Positions 1 through 11,054 are shown, counted from the first letter of the stretch. The stretch is DNA of 64,000 nucleotides from Buchnera aphidicola (Nurudea yanoniella) (GCA_039829995.1 CP140036.1:544858-608857), one strand, 5' to 3'. Program-made: numbers and translations. Notes: a model not told the origin generated them from the letters alone.

Positions 1-784
1 TATGCACAATACTGTTGAGTAAAAATTAAAAATCTTTAAAAAATTTTTCTTTCAAGAGATATAATTAAATTATATAAATATATTTTAAATAAATATTCAT
101 ATCGAAGTTTTGTAAAATCTTATAATCCTCTTTCATATATTTAAAATATGAAACTAAAAATAAAAATATAAACATTTTTCATTACAACAAATATTAAAAA
201 CGTAACTCATTGCATAAAAAAACAGAACGTTTTCAAGATTTTTTATTCTCTTTATTAAAGTAAAACATTAAAATCATTGTACATTTTTTACATTTATAAA
301 GTAGCGATTGCAATATTTTTATATACATATCAATAATTACATATTTTCATTTCAAATATATTGAAAATTCAAATCATAAAAAACTGATTTAATAATTAAA
401 AATGAAAATTTTTACTAAAAACCTAGAACATTTAAGAACATCATTGTAATAATATTACATATCATATGTTAAAATTATATATAAATATTCCATGAAACAA
501 GAGGTACATTATTTTAATATAAAAAATTTAAAAATAATATTAATACTAAATATTAAAATACACTACTTATTTCTTAAAAAACAAATACAAATTTTCATAA
601 TCAAACTAAAAAAGTTGTATACATTCAACTATTTAAAAAATATTAAAATTTATTTATATTTAAAATAATATTTTATATAAAACACAATAAATTTAATAAA
701 ATAATTTCTTTTCAAAAAACTTCTTATCTTATAAAAAAGAAACCACTTAAAACTAACATAATTGAATTTTGGTACTATATAAAA
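1..784. other. Non-coding A+T-rich stretch upstream of dnaB
   Basis: No open frame of useful length and no recognisable RNA gene is visible on either strand. The stretch is almost pure A/T with scattered short homopolymers, typical of eroded intergenic DNA in a reduced genome. It must hold the dnaB promoter, but I cannot choose one among many TATAAT-like strings. No clear Shine-Dalgarno sequence precedes the dnaB ATG. Confidence 0.6.
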
Positions 785-2170
785 ATGTCAAAAAAAAAAA
801 TGTTTCATAATAAAGTTAAAGAACACTTTACTCTACCTCATTCTCTAGAAGCTGAGCAATCTGTATTAGGTGGTTTAATGTTAGACAACGAACAATGGGA
901 TTGTATAATAGAGAAAATTACAGAAAATGATTTTTTTAGTTTTCCGCACAAATTAATTTTTAAAGAAATGCAATACTTATTAGACAACGGATATCCTATT
1001 GATCTCATTACTTTATCAGAATCTTTAGAAAAAAAAGGAATACTTAAAAATGTAGGCAGATTTTCTTATTTAGCAGAATTATCAAAAAATATTCCTAGTA
1101 CTGCTAACATTTCTACCTACGCAAAAATAATTCGCGAACATTCTATTGTTCGTGAAATAATTCAAATTGCACATAAAATTATTCATATTGGACATAATTT
1201 AAAAGGACAAACTAGTGAAGATCTTTTAAATATAGCCGAATCAAAAATATTTAAAATAACAGAAAATCGATTAAATCATCATTCTGGACCCAAAAACATA
1301 GAGCAAGTACTAGATATAACTTTAAAAAACATTGAAAAACTCTTACATACATCTAATCAAGGAATTACTGGAATAAATACAGGATATCAAGATCTTAATA
1401 AAAAAACATTAGGTTTACAACCATCTAATCTAATTATTATCGCTGCTCGTCCTTCTATGGGAAAAACAACATTTGCTATGAACATTTGCGAAAACATTGC
1501 TATGACATACGAAAAACCAGTTTTAATTTTTAGTTTAGAAATGTCTGGAGAACAAATAATGATGAGAATATTATCTTCTTTATCTCGAGTGAATCAAGAA
1601 AAAATACGAACTGGGCAACTAAATGATGAAGATTGGTCTCGAATTTCTAGTACTATAAACATTTTATTAAAGAAAAAAAACATGTATATTGATGATTCAT
1701 CAACCCTTACACCTACTGAAATGCGTTCTAGATCACGCCGAATCTATCGAGAAAATAATGGGTTAAGCTTAATAATGGTAGATTACCTGCAGTTAATTAA
1801 AGTACCATCACTAGTAGGAAATAGAACATTAGAAATCGCTGAAGTATCCAGAACACTCAAAGCATTAGCAAAAGAATTGCACGTTCCTATAATAGCTTTA
1901 TCACAATTAAATCGATTATTAGAACAAAGAGGCGATAAAAGACCTATTAATTCTGATTTACGCGAATCTGGATCTTTAGAACAAGATGCAGACTTAATTA
2001 TGTTTATATATAGAGACGAGTTATATCATGAAAATACAGATTTAAAAGGTATTGCTGAAATAATCATAGGAAAACAAAGAAATGGGCCAATTGGAACCAT
2101 AAAATTAACATTTAATGGACATTGGTCCCGATTTGATAACTATTCTAGCTCTAAATATCATGAAAAGTAA
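785..2170 (+). CDS. dnaB: Replicative DNA helicase DnaB
   Basis: DnaB is the hexameric 5'-3' helicase that unwinds the replication fork and loads primase. The 461-residue product is close to the E. coli length (471). The N-terminal primase-interaction domain begins with PHSLEAEQSVLGGLM. The C-terminal RecA-like motor shows Walker A ARPSMGKTTFAM at about residues 221-232, Walker B LIMVDYLQL at about 329-337, and the late motif SGSLEQDADLIMFIYRDE. The gene stands alone, with long non-coding stretches on both sides. ATG at 785 was chosen because it gives the full N-domain; the next Met (about residue 6) would also work. The domains are complete, so I expect a functional enzyme. Confidence 0.97.
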   Translation: MSKKKMFHNKVKEHFTLPHSLEAEQSVLGGLMLDNEQWDCIIEKITENDFFSFPHKLIFKEMQYLLDNGYPIDLITLSESLEKKGILKNVGRFSYLAELSKNIPSTANISTYAKIIREHSIVREIIQIAHKIIHIGHNLKGQTSEDLLNIAESKIFKITENRLNHHSGPKNIEQVLDITLKNIEKLLHTSNQGITGINTGYQDLNKKTLGLQPSNLIIIAARPSMGKTTFAMNICENIAMTYEKPVLIFSLEMSGEQIMMRILSSLSRVNQEKIRTGQLNDEDWSRISSTINILLKKKNMYIDDSSTLTPTEMRSRSRRIYRENNGLSLIMVDYLQLIKVPSLVGNRTLEIAEVSRTLKALAKELHVPIIALSQLNRLLEQRGDKRPINSDLRESGSLEQDADLIMFIYRDELYHENTDLKGIAEIIIGKQRNGPIGTIKLTFNGHWSRFDNYSSSKYHEK

Positions 2171-2597
2171 AAAATTTAAATTGAATATAAAACATTATCT
2201 ATTTTAAAACTATTAAACTAGTAATAATCGATATTATCAAAACACAAAATTAAAAGATACATAAGACTAAAGATTAATTCACCAATATATATATTATTAT
2301 TTTAAAACTTAAATTCTAGATGATTTAGATTTTTAAGATTTTAATTTAATTATGAATTATTATGTAATTTAAAATACATTAATAATATTAATTAAATTCA
2401 TTAAAACTAAAAATAAAAACTAAATATAAAAATACATAAGATTTAGTTGACAAAAATTTTTTATATTATTAGTATTTAAAATGATATAAAACTATTGAAA
2501 GAAAAGTTAAAGAATTACTATTGTAAAGATATAAATATTCATATACTCATTCCATTTAAAATAATTTAATTAATATAAATAAAAAAGCACGCTAAGC
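2171..2597. other. Non-coding gap between dnaB and gshB
   Basis: About 430 bases of A/T-rich DNA with no open frame, RNA gene or strong hairpin that I can see. It should contain the dnaB transcript end and the gshB promoter. Confidence 0.5.
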
Positions 2598-3548
2598 ATG
2601 ATAATAAAATTAGGAATAATAATGGATCCTATTTCTTCTATTAACATAAAAAAAGATTCTAGCTTTGCTATATTATTAGAAGCTCAAAGACGAAAATATT
2701 CAATTTATTACATGGAATTATCAGATCTATATTTAAAAAATGATCAACCTTTTTCTAAAGTTAAACTCTTATTTCTCAAAAATAATAAAACAAAATGGTT
2801 TCATTTCAAAAAATATGAAGATATTTCTTTAATAAAATTAGACATAATTTTAATGCGAAAAGATCCTCCCGTTGATGAAAATTATATATACGCAACTTAT
2901 ATTCTTGAACAAGCTGAAAAAAAAGGTGTCCTCGTAGTAAATAAATCACAATGTCTGCGAGATTTCAATGAAAAATTACTTGCAATGCAATTCCCACAAT
3001 TTATTCCTCAAACTTTAGTTACTAGTGATATTTCCAAAATCTGCAACTTCATTCATAAATACAAAGAAATTATAATTAAACCATTAAACGGGATGGGGGG
3101 TTTTTCTATTTTTAGAATACATGATACCGATTCTAATAAAATGGTAATTATTGAAACTATGACTAAATATGGAACGAAACTATGTATTTCGCAAATCTAT
3201 TTACCAGAAATAAAAAACGGAGATAAAAGAATATTGATTATTCATGGAAAACCATTTCCATGGTGCTTAGCTCGCATTCCTAAAACTAATGAAAATAGAG
3301 GAAATTTAGCTTCAGGAGGTTTAGGAATAGTTCAAAAACTTAGTTCATATGATTGGAAAATAGCTAATTACATAGCTGAATTTGCGAAAAATAAAGGATT
3401 ATATCTAATAGGATTAGACATAATCGGAAAAAAATTAATAGAAATTAATATTACAAGTCCAACATGCATACAAGAAATTGAATCTAAATGTAGAATATCT
3501 ATAAGGAAAATCATACTAGATTCTATAGAAAAACTTTTGATGAAATAA
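2598..3548 (+). CDS. gshB: Glutathione synthetase GshB
   Basis: GshB joins gamma-glutamylcysteine and glycine with ATP to make glutathione. The product is 316 residues, the E. coli length (316), and matches it along its whole extent: LGIIMDPISSINIKKDSSFA at the N-terminus, the ADLDVILMRKDPP-type segment (here LDIILMRKDPPVDE), the ATP-grasp glycine-rich loop IIKPLNGMGGFSIF at about residues 158-171, and the magnesium-binding C-terminal stretch GLDIIGKKLIEINITSPTC. It opens a run of same-strand genes (gshB, yqgE, ruvX) that is also clustered in E. coli. No residue of the ATP-grasp core looks lost. Confidence 0.97.
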   Translation: MIIKLGIIMDPISSINIKKDSSFAILLEAQRRKYSIYYMELSDLYLKNDQPFSKVKLLFLKNNKTKWFHFKKYEDISLIKLDIILMRKDPPVDENYIYATYILEQAEKKGVLVVNKSQCLRDFNEKLLAMQFPQFIPQTLVTSDISKICNFIHKYKEIIIKPLNGMGGFSIFRIHDTDSNKMVIIETMTKYGTKLCISQIYLPEIKNGDKRILIIHGKPFPWCLARIPKTNENRGNLASGGLGIVQKLSSYDWKIANYIAEFAKNKGLYLIGLDIIGKKLIEINITSPTCIQEIESKCRISIRKIILDSIEKLLMK

Positions 3549-3629
3549 TATAAATAATTTAAATTAATAAATTCTTAAAAACATATTTCTACAAAACGTA
3601 TGAAAATTACATAACAACAGGAATTGAAC

Positions 3630-4199
3630 GTGAAAATCAATTTACAAAATCATTTCTTAATTGCTATGCCTAATTTAAAAAACCCATTCTTCACAAAATC
3701 TGTAATATATATATTGAAACATGACGATAGTGGAGCAATGGGTGTTATTATTAATAAACCTATTAAAAATTTAACAATCAAGGAAATATTAAAAAAACTT
3801 GACATTAATACATCTTCTAATAATTCTCTAAATCATTTAAATAAACCTGTTGTCATTGGAGGTCCAATATCTGAAGATCGGGGTTTTATTTTACATTCTT
3901 TTAAAAAAAAGTTCATTTCTAGCATTATTATATCGAAAAATATTTTTATGACATCCTCTAAAGATATATTAGAATATATAGCTAGAAATAATCACTCTAA
4001 AAATATGCTAATGACATTAGGACACTGTATTTGGAATAAAAACCAATTAGAAAACGAAATACTAGAAAACGTTTGGTTAACTACATCTGCAAATACTAAA
4101 ATTTTATTTAAAACTCCTTTTTCTGAAAAATGGATAAAATCTGCTCGAAATATCGGCATAGATATAAATAAATTAACTGAAAATTTTGGACATGCATAA
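3630..4199 (+). CDS. yqgE: UPF0301 protein YqgE (AlgH family)
   Basis: This is a small AlgH/YqgE-family protein of unknown biochemical role, about 189 residues (E. coli 187). Family signatures are NHFLIAMPNLKNPFF at the start, GAMGVIINKPI, the GGPISEDRGFILH segment and a C-terminus ending in GHA as in E. coli. The frame could open at TTG 3624, but AGGA at 3618-3621 sits 8 bases before GTG 3630 and only 2 before the TTG, so I take GTG 3630. Only 3 bases separate its stop from the ruvX start, so the two are surely cotranscribed, as in E. coli (yqgE-yqgF). The function is unassigned; conservation in a reduced genome suggests it matters. Confidence 0.93.
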   Translation: MKINLQNHFLIAMPNLKNPFFTKSVIYILKHDDSGAMGVIINKPIKNLTIKEILKKLDINTSSNNSLNHLNKPVVIGGPISEDRGFILHSFKKKFISSIIISKNIFMTSSKDILEYIARNNHSKNMLMTLGHCIWNKNQLENEILENVWLTTSANTKILFKTPFSEKWIKSARNIGIDINKLTENFGHA

Positions 4200-4202
4200 A
4201 TA

Positions 4203-4613
4203 ATGATTATTATAGCATTTGATTTTGGAATAAAAAACATTGGAGTAGCAGTTGGGCAAAATATAACAAAAACTGCTCAAATATTACCTTCTATTAAAAT
4301 GAAAAATAAAAAAATTGCCTTTAAAATACTAAAAAAATTATTCCTTGATTGGAAACCACATTTTATAATTATGGGATTACCACTTAATATGGACGGTACT
4401 CCACAGAAAATCACTAAACAAACGAAAAATTTTTCAAGAGAAATATTTTTACATTTTAAAATACCTATTTATTTTCACGATGAAAGATTAACAACAATAG
4501 AAGCAAAATCAAGGTTATTTGAAAATAATGGATTTAAATCATTAAAAAAAGAAATAGTTGATTCTACTTCGGCAGTAATTATATTAGAAAGTTGGTTTAT
4601 AAATAATGTATAA
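4203..4613 (+). CDS. ruvX: Putative pre-16S rRNA nuclease RuvX/YqgF
   Basis: YqgF has an RNase H-like resolvase fold and is implicated in 5'-end maturation of 16S rRNA. The product is 136 residues (E. coli 138). It shows the first catalytic strand IAFDFGIKNIGVAVG, the FIIMGLPLNMDGTP motif, and the acidic C-terminal segments FHDERLTTIEA and KKEIVDSTSAVIIL, giving the usual D/E/D catalytic set. It follows yqgE by 3 bases. It converges on leuA, with a small hairpin between them. Confidence 0.94.
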   Translation: MIIIAFDFGIKNIGVAVGQNITKTAQILPSIKMKNKKIAFKILKKLFLDWKPHFIIMGLPLNMDGTPQKITKQTKNFSREIFLHFKIPIYFHDERLTTIEAKSRLFENNGFKSLKKEIVDSTSAVIILESWFINNV

Positions 4614-4703
4614 AACTTAAAAATAAAAAAATATTAAAATTATATGAAATATATTTATTATTATAATTTAAGTACGTTTAAAACTTATTCATAACATATG
4701 AAC

Positions 4704-4726
4704 GTAAAAATTGCACAAATTTTTAC
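4704..4726. terminator. Small hairpin between convergent ruvX and leuA
   Basis: A 9-bp A/T-rich stem (4704-4712 with 4718-4726) closes a 5-base GCACA loop between two convergent genes. No clear T-run follows on either strand, so it is only a possible bidirectional terminator. Confidence 0.3.
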
Positions 4727-4764
4727 ATCCATATTAAAAAATTAATGATTATTATAAAAAATAT

Positions 4765-6318
4765 CTAATCTAATAAAGATTTTTTAAATTTTTTATTAAC
4801 TTCTTTTATTTTCCAAATAGTATTAAAAATATCAATCATAGCTCGTATAGAAGATTCTATAATGTCAGAAGTTAAACTACTTCCATAAAAATTACGATTT
4901 TCGTATTGTGCTTCAATTTCAACGTGCCCAATAAAATTAAATTTTTTGTATTTTATAATTGAATAAATTTTCTTTATTTTAACTCCGTATAATGAAATTT
5001 TATTTAAAGCTTCGCATACAGCATATATCAAACCATTTTTAGTTGTAACCACTTCGTTTTGTAATTGTAATCCGCACATTAATTTCAATGATAAATAACA
5101 CATACTGTATGTATTTAACTTAATGTCAAAACTTTTTAATTGAAAATATTCAAAAAATCTATTTTCTAAACTTATAAAAGCTAATATTTCTAAATCATAA
5201 TCAAATACTCGACCTTTTTCATCAGAAAACTTTAAAAAAGAACTATACAAATTTTCTAAATTATAATCCCTATTTTCTTTATATCCCATTTCAGACATAT
5301 AATATCTAATAGCTGATCGACCAGATCGAGAAGTTAAATTTAATTTAATCGGGATAATACCAATTTTTTCGGGAATTATTATTTCATAATTCTTTTTATT
5401 TTTCAATACTCCATCTTGATGAATCCCAGACGAGTGCGAAAAAGCATTACGTCCTACTATTGCTTTGTGAGGAGAAATTAAAACATTGCAAATTTCACTC
5501 ACTATTTTACTAGTATTATAAATTTCTTTATATTTAATATTAGTATATAAATTAAAAACATCTTTCCTAACTTTTACTGCCATAATAACTTCTTCTAAAG
5601 CAGTATTCCCTGCACGTTCTCCTATTCCATTAATTGTACCTTCTATTTGTCTAGCTCCTGCTTGTATAGCAGAAATAGAATTAGCTACAGCCATTCCTAG
5701 ATCATTATGACAATGTACAGAAATAACAGCTTGATCAATATTTGGAACTCTATTGTATAAAGAAGAAATAATATTTTTAAACTGACTAGGAATAGTATAA
5801 CCAACAGTATCTGGAATATTGATCGTTGTAGCTCCAGATTTTATAGCTATCTCTACAATACGACACAAATTATCTAACTCAGTTCTTCCTGCATCTTCAC
5901 AAGAAAATTCGACATCGTTTGTATATTTACGAGCCCTTTTAATAGAACGTACAGCCATTTCTATAATTTCATCGAAATTTTTCCTTAATTTAGATTGCAT
6001 ATGTAAATTAGACGTACCCAAAAATACATGAATCCGAAATGACGCTGCATATCGCATAGATTCAGCAGCTGCATCTATATCTCCATTTATACATCGAGCT
6101 AAACTACAAATTTTAGAATTTTTAATATGTTTAGATATAATTTTAGTTGCTAAAAAATCACCCGGTGATGAAACTGGAAATCCAACCTCTATAATATCAA
6201 TTCCCATCCTTTCTAATGCTAAAGCTATTTTTAGTTTTTTTTCGGCACTTAAACTAGACTGTAAAGATTGTTCACCATCACGTAACGTCGTATCAAAAAC
6301 AATTAATTGTTGCGTCAT
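4765..6318 (-). CDS. leuA: 2-isopropylmalate synthase LeuA
   Basis: LeuA condenses acetyl-CoA with 2-oxoisovalerate, the committed step to leucine. The 517-residue product (E. coli 523) has the complete TIM-barrel catalytic domain: [20 protein letters not shown] at the N-terminus, metal-binding [15 protein letters not shown] and the [15 protein letters not shown] stretch. It also keeps the C-terminal leucine-sensing domain (from about residue 390, with [12 protein letters not shown] and [16 protein letters not shown]), so feedback control may persist. AGGA lies 7 bases before the ATG. The gene is the last of the leucine cluster on this strand, 455 bases after leuD, whereas in E. coli it is first. 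This permutation is the notable feature. Confidence 0.97.
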   Translation of the reverse strand: MTQQLIVFDTTLRDGEQSLQSSLSAEKKLKIALALERMGIDIIEVGFPVSSPGDFLATKIISKHIKNSKICSLARCINGDIDAAAESMRYAASFRIHVFLGTSNLHMQSKLRKNFDEIIEMAVRSIKRARKYTNDVEFSCEDAGRTELDNLCRIVEIAIKSGATTINIPDTVGYTIPSQFKNIISSLYNRVPNIDQAVISVHCHNDLGMAVANSISAIQAGARQIEGTINGIGERAGNTALEEVIMAVKVRKDVFNLYTNIKYKEIYNTSKIVSEICNVLISPHKAIVGRNAFSHSSGIHQDGVLKNKKNYEIIIPEKIGIIPIKLNLTSRSGRSAIRYYMSEMGYKENRDYNLENLYSSFLKFSDEKGRVFDYDLEILAFISLENRFFEYFQLKSFDIKLNTYSMCYLSLKLMCGLQLQNEVVTTKNGLIYAVCEALNKISLYGVKIKKIYSIIKYKKFNFIGHVEIEAQYENRNFYGSSLTSDIIESSIRAMIDIFNTIWKIKEVNKKFKKSLLD

Positions 6319-6773
6319 CTATTTTCCTAAAAATTAAATATACTGTAAAAAATTTTAAAAATTTATAAAAATAAAAAATAACTTTTATATAAAACTATAT
6401 TTTTTGAATTTTATTTCTGTTTAAAAATTAAAATAATTTTTATAAATAATTTAAAATTATTAGTTATTATTGCAAATAATTTAATATTTTATTATATTTC
6501 TAAAACATTTATTTATACGTATTTTTATACAATCAATCTAAATGTCAATTAATTTTGACTAAAAAATACCGAAAATTTATATATAAAAAATATATTAATG
6601 CAGAATTAATATTCTGATTTGAACAAATAAATATTTATATCAAGTTGGAAAATACCTTAAAAAAATATCTTACGAAATAAAAAATTTGTTTAACTATCTA
6701 TAGTTTAAACATAATAAAATAAATATTACACAAACATTCATAGAATAAATTTATAAAAAATTCCATATAAAAG
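6319..6773. other. Non-coding gap inside the permuted leu cluster (leuD to leuA)
   Basis: About 455 bases of A/T-rich DNA with no open frame that I can support. The other leu junctions are 4-bp overlapping or 39 bases long, so this gap stands out. If the cluster came from a circular leu plasmid opened between leuA and leuB, the replication genes and origin would have lain exactly here. I see no surviving repA-like frame. It must contain the leuA ribosome binding site and perhaps a leuA promoter. Confidence 0.5.
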
Positions 6774-7385
6774 TTATTTAAAAATTTGAAAAAACTTTGG
6801 AACCTTATTTTCATATTTTTTTATTGTTTTAATGTATTTCATAGTTAAATCTACATCATCTAAACCATTTAATATACAATGTTTATCAAAACTATTAATT
6901 TCAAATGTGTAACATACATGTTTAACTAAAACCTTATTATTAATTAAATCTATTTGTACTAAAGTATTCGCATGTTTTGCAACAATTGAAAATAAAATAT
7001 CTACAATATCTTTAGACAACTTTATAAGTAACAAATGATTTTTAATACTATTACTATAAAAAATGTCAGAAAAGCTAGAAGCTATAATTGCTTTAAATCC
7101 ATAATCTATTAAAGCCCACACAGCATGTTCTCTGGAAGAACCACATCCAAAATTTTCGCGTGATAGTAAAATAGTTGAATTTTTGTAATACAATTTATTT
7201 AAAATAAAATCAGAATTTAATACATCTCCGTCATCATCTAAATATCTCCAATTATGAAATAAATTCTTACCAAATCCCGATTTAGTAACTTTTTGTAAAA
7301 ATTGCTTAGGAATAATTGCATCAGTATCTATATTAGATATATCTAAGGGTGCTACAATCCCTGTATGAAAAATAAATTTGGACAT
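6774..7385 (-). CDS. leuD: 3-isopropylmalate dehydratase small subunit LeuD
   Basis: LeuD is the small (swivel) subunit of isopropylmalate isomerase and pairs with LeuC. The product is 203 residues (E. coli 201). Visible family signatures are GIVAPLDISNIDTDAIIPKQFL near the start, the substrate-recognition segment ILLSRENFGCGSSREHAVWAL at about residues 72-92, and the DYGFKAIIASSFSDIFYSN strand. AGGA lies 8 bases upstream of the ATG. It starts 39 bases after the leuC stop, so LeuC and LeuD are made from one message. Confidence 0.97.
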   Translation of the reverse strand: MSKFIFHTGIVAPLDISNIDTDAIIPKQFLQKVTKSGFGKNLFHNWRYLDDDGDVLNSDFILNKLYYKNSTILLSRENFGCGSSREHAVWALIDYGFKAIIASSFSDIFYSNSIKNHLLLIKLSKDIVDILFSIVAKHANTLVQIDLINNKVLVKHVCYTFEINSFDKHCILNGLDDVDLTMKYIKTIKKYENKVPKFFQIFK

Positions 7386-7424
7386 TTTAATATCCTACCT
7401 AAAATTTTTTGTAAAATTTCTTTT

Positions 7425-8825
7425 CTAAATTAAATATCTAACATCTACAAAACGACCAAAAATTGCAGCAGCAGCAGCCATGATAGGACTCACTAAATGA
7501 GTTCTTCCTCCTCTTCCTTGACGTCCTTCAAAATTCCTATTACTAGTTGAAGCACAACGCTCTTTATCACTCAAACGATCTCCATTCATAGCTAAGCACA
7601 TAGAACAACCAGGATATCGCCATTCAAATCCAGCACGAATAAAAATTTTATCCAATCCTTCTTTTTCTGCTTGTTTTTTTACTACACCAGATCCAGGAAC
7701 AATAATAGCCTGAACAGTGTTAGCTACACGTTTATATTTAACAATATTTGCTATATTACGCAAATCCTCTATTCTAGAATTAGTACAAGACCCAATAAAA
7801 ACTTTGTCAATAAATACATCTTTTAATAGCATTCCAGGTTCTAGTCCCATATATTTTAGAGATTTTTCTGCATTACTTCTCTCAGAAAAATCACTATATG
7901 AATTAAGAGTTGGAATTTTTTCATCAATAGATATTACTTGACTAGGATTAGTTCCCCAAGTAACTTGAGGTGAAATAGAAGATACATCTAATATAACTTT
8001 TTTGTTGAAAATCGCTTCTTTATCAGAATATAAAGAATTCCAATGAAATAACGCATCTTCCCAATTTTTTCCTTTTGGAGAATATTTTTTTCGCTTTAAA
8101 TATTTAAAAGTGGTTGAATCCGGAGCAATAATACCTGATTTGGCGCCCATTTCTATTACCATATTACACATAGTCATTCTACTTTCCATACTTAAATCCG
8201 AAATTATAGTTCCAGAAAATTCTATTACATATCCAGTACCACCAGATACGCCTAATTTTCGAATTATATATAAAATTATATCCTTTGCAGTTATTCCATC
8301 TCTTATTTTTCCATTTACTTCTATATTCATATTTTTAAATCGATTTTGTTTTAACGTTTGTGTAGACAATACATGTTCAACTTCAGATGTTCCAATACCA
8401 AATGATAACGTGCCAAAAGCCCCGTGAGTAGAAGTATGAGAATCTCCACATACTATAAACATCCCAGGTAAAATCATACCTTGCTCAGGACCAACAACAT
8501 GAATGATTCCTTGATTTAAATTTTCTATATTAAATAATTTAATATTAAAATCTTCACAATTTTTTTGTAATATATTCATTTGTTTTTTAGCTAAACTGGT
8601 AGCTGAATTTAAATCTCTACTAACTGTAGGAACATTATGATCCATAGTAGCAAAAGTTTTTTTTGGTTGTCTTAGTGTTCTATTTTTTAAACGCATTCCT
8701 TCAAATGCTTGAGGAGAAGTAACCTCATGCACTAAATGCAAATCTACATATAAAATTGGAGATTGACCTTCTTTTTCGCATACTATATGTGAATCAAATA
8801 ATTTTTGATAAAGTGTTTTTTTCAT
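7425..8825 (-). CDS. leuC: 3-isopropylmalate dehydratase large subunit LeuC
   Basis: LeuC is the [4Fe-4S] aconitase-like subunit that isomerises 2- to 3-isopropylmalate. The product is 466 residues, the E. coli length (466). Motifs include TMDHNVPT, the [12 protein letters not shown] segment, and the cluster ligands in [15 protein letters not shown] and GCSMCLAMN, followed by [22 protein letters not shown]. It starts inside the end of leuB (4-bp overlap), giving translational coupling. Its cluster would come from the iscS-iscU-hscBA-fdx genes at 57-61 kb. Confidence 0.97.
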   Translation of the reverse strand: MKKTLYQKLFDSHIVCEKEGQSPILYVDLHLVHEVTSPQAFEGMRLKNRTLRQPKKTFATMDHNVPTVSRDLNSATSLAKKQMNILQKNCEDFNIKLFNIENLNQGIIHVVGPEQGMILPGMFIVCGDSHTSTHGAFGTLSFGIGTSEVEHVLSTQTLKQNRFKNMNIEVNGKIRDGITAKDIILYIIRKLGVSGGTGYVIEFSGTIISDLSMESRMTMCNMVIEMGAKSGIIAPDSTTFKYLKRKKYSPKGKNWEDALFHWNSLYSDKEAIFNKKVILDVSSISPQVTWGTNPSQVISIDEKIPTLNSYSDFSERSNAEKSLKYMGLEPGMLLKDVFIDKVFIGSCTNSRIEDLRNIANIVKYKRVANTVQAIIVPGSGVVKKQAEKEGLDKIFIRAGFEWRYPGCSMCLAMNGDRLSDKERCASTSNRNFEGRQGRGGRTHLVSPIMAAAAAIFGRFVDVRYLI

Positions 8826-9922
8826 TTTGTTTTTCTACGAGACAACAATTTAGAGATAACATCACCGATTTCACTAGTACTAACAAATTTATAGTTACTA
8901 TTCGATATATCCTTTGTTCTATAGCCTAAACTTAATACTTCATATATTACTGAATCAATAGTATCTGCTATAAAATCTAATTTAAAACTGTATCTCATTA
9001 ACAAGCTTATAGACAGAATTAAAGAAATAGGATTAGCTACGTTTTTTCCTTGAATATCAGGCGCTGAACCACCTGCTGGTTCATATAAACCAAATTCCTC
9101 CTCGTTTAAACTAGCAGATGGAAGCAATCCTAAAGATCCAGAAATAATTGCACATTCATCAGAAATTATATCTCCAAACAAATTAGAACATAAAATCACA
9201 TCGAAACTTTTTGGATCACTAATGATTTTCATTACAGCGTTATCAATATATAAATGCGACAATTTTACTTGTGGATAATTTATAGCTACCTTATTGACAG
9301 TTTCTCTCCACAATACAGAAGTATCCAATACATTAGCTTTATCTATTGAAGTAAGATTACATTTTCTACCTGATGCTAATTTAAACGCTATATGGGCAAT
9401 TCTTTCAATTTCGAATTCATAATATAATTCAGTATCAAACGAATATTTTCTAGAATTTTTATATCTTGTACCTTTTGGAATGCCAAAATAAATACCACTT
9501 GTTAATTCCCGTACACATAAAATATTAAATCCTCCTTTAATGATATCAGGACGAAGAGGAGATAACTGCTCTAAACCAGGATATAATTGAGAAGGTCTTA
9601 AATTTGCAAATAAATTGAAATATTTCCTTAAAGGAAGCAAAGCAGCCCTTTCTGGTTGCAAACAAGAAGGCAATTTGTTCCATTTCGGACCTCCAACAGA
9701 ACCAAATAAAATAGCATCAGAATTTTTACATCCATCTATCGTATCTTGTGGTAATGCTGTACCATATTTATCTATTGCTATTCCTCCAACATCATATTCT
9801 TGTGTTTGAATATCTATATTAAAATTTTGGCGAAGAACTTGTAAAATCTTATATCCTTCTCGCATCACTTCTGGACCAATACCATCACCTGGTAGAACAG
9901 AAATTTTATATTTTCGATTCAT
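8822..9922 (-). CDS. leuB: 3-isopropylmalate dehydrogenase LeuB
   Basis: LeuB oxidises and decarboxylates 3-isopropylmalate with NAD+, giving 2-oxoisocaproate. The product is about 366 residues (E. coli 363). It shows [13 protein letters not shown] at the N-terminus, [25 protein letters not shown], and the NAD/metal region [24 protein letters not shown] followed by [18 protein letters not shown]. The frame could start at TTG 9928, which has AAGGA at better spacing (7 bases), but ATG 9922 aligns with the E. coli start. The gene heads the permuted cluster leuB-leuC-leuD-leuA. Confidence 0.96.
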   Translation of the reverse strand: MNRKYKISVLPGDGIGPEVMREGYKILQVLRQNFNIDIQTQEYDVGGIAIDKYGTALPQDTIDGCKNSDAILFGSVGGPKWNKLPSCLQPERAALLPLRKYFNLFANLRPSQLYPGLEQLSPLRPDIIKGGFNILCVRELTSGIYFGIPKGTRYKNSRKYSFDTELYYEFEIERIAHIAFKLASGRKCNLTSIDKANVLDTSVLWRETVNKVAINYPQVKLSHLYIDNAVMKIISDPKSFDVILCSNLFGDIISDECAIISGSLGLLPSASLNEEEFGLYEPAGGSAPDIQGKNVANPISLILSISLLMRYSFKLDFIADTIDSVIYEVLSLGYRTKDISNSNYKFVSTSEIGDVISKLLSRRKTK

Positions 9923-10285
9923 ATGCAATGAAAATTTCCTTATATTTTATAAATACTTAAACTTTCAAAAAATTAAAAATCAGCATTGTGAAACCATTTT
10001 AAGACACCATTTTTGTAAAATATGTATAATTATTCAAATTACTTAAATTTCTAAAAATTTTAAATACAAAAATTATTTGAAAGTTAAAAATATTTGCAAT
10101 GAAATAATTATTACTTTAAAATATTGAAATTTTCAAAAATTCTACTCATGTTATGATTTTCAAAAAAAGATGTCTTTGAAATAAATTCTTAAATTGCATT
10201 TTCATGAAATAATCAATATTACTACTATATAATATTTTTATTTGCTATTAAAATAATATATTTAAAATAATTTTATATTACAATA
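9923..10285. other. Divergent promoter gap between leuB and yggS
   Basis: About 360 bases with no open frame. It lies between divergent genes, so it should carry the promoter for the leu cluster on the minus strand and that for yggS on the plus strand. I see no leader peptide rich in leucine codons and no terminator-antiterminator hairpins, so an E. coli-type leu attenuator appears absent. Confidence 0.5.
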
Positions 10286-10960
10286 ATGTCTATGTTAAAA
10301 ATATTAAAAAATTTAAAAAAAATAAGAAAAAAAATCACATATATAAAAAATAAATATGAATGTTCTCAACAAAATATAAGACTTTTAGCTGTTAGTAAAT
10401 TTCGTTCTATTTCAGAAATACAAACAGCAAAATTATACAAACAACGTGAATTTGGAGAAAACTATGTACAAGAAAGTTTATTAAAAATTAAAAAACTACA
10501 AAACATTAAATGGCACTTTATTGGACAAATTCAATCTAATAAAGCGCATATAATTGCTAAAAATTTCTCTTGGTGTCATACTGTAGAAAACGAAAAAATA
10601 GCTAAAATTCTAGATAAACACTGTTTTGAAAACAAAAAAAAATTAAATGTATTAATACAAGTAAATATTAGAAACAAATACATTACATCTCAAATAAATA
10701 TAAAAAATTTTAAAATTTTAATTAAAAAAATATTAATTTTAAAAAACCTAAATTTACGAGGAATAATGGGAATGCCATATAAACACATTAATTATAATGA
10801 TCAAATTAAATCATATAAAAATATAAAACCATATTTTTCTATTATGAAAGACTTGCATTCTTATGCAGATACTATCTCAATTGGAACTAGTCACGATATA
10901 AAAGCTGCAATACTCTCAGGCAGTACATTATTAAGAATAGGATCACAAATTTTTGACTAA
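10286..10960 (+). CDS. yggS: PLP homeostasis protein YggS
   Basis: YggS-family proteins bind pyridoxal phosphate in a single alanine-racemase-like barrel and affect PLP and amino-acid balance. The product is 224 residues (E. coli 234). The PLP lysine lies in RLLAVSKFRSISEI at about residue 36. Other signatures are FGENYVQE, KWHFIGQIQSNKAH, HTVENEKIA, LRGIMGMP and the C-terminal SIGTSHDIKAAI phosphate-binding segment (usually SMGMSxDxxxAI). It starts a run of genes (yggS, hemW, mutY, yggX) that are near neighbours in E. coli. Confidence 0.94.
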   Translation: MSMLKILKNLKKIRKKITYIKNKYECSQQNIRLLAVSKFRSISEIQTAKLYKQREFGENYVQESLLKIKKLQNIKWHFIGQIQSNKAHIIAKNFSWCHTVENEKIAKILDKHCFENKKKLNVLIQVNIRNKYITSQINIKNFKILIKKILILKNLNLRGIMGMPYKHINYNDQIKSYKNIKPYFSIMKDLHSYADTISIGTSHDIKAAILSGSTLLRIGSQIFD

Positions 10961-11054
10961 ATATAAATTTAAGAAATTTATATCTTATAAAAAATAAATA
11001 TCGTTATAATTGTTTATTAACTTTTTAAGTTAGAAACGTATTTCCTCAAAAAAA

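Noticed and set aside
8110..8427. A 105-codon open frame antisense to leuC
   Set aside because: It mirrors the coding frame of a well-conserved gene and its translation resembles no family.
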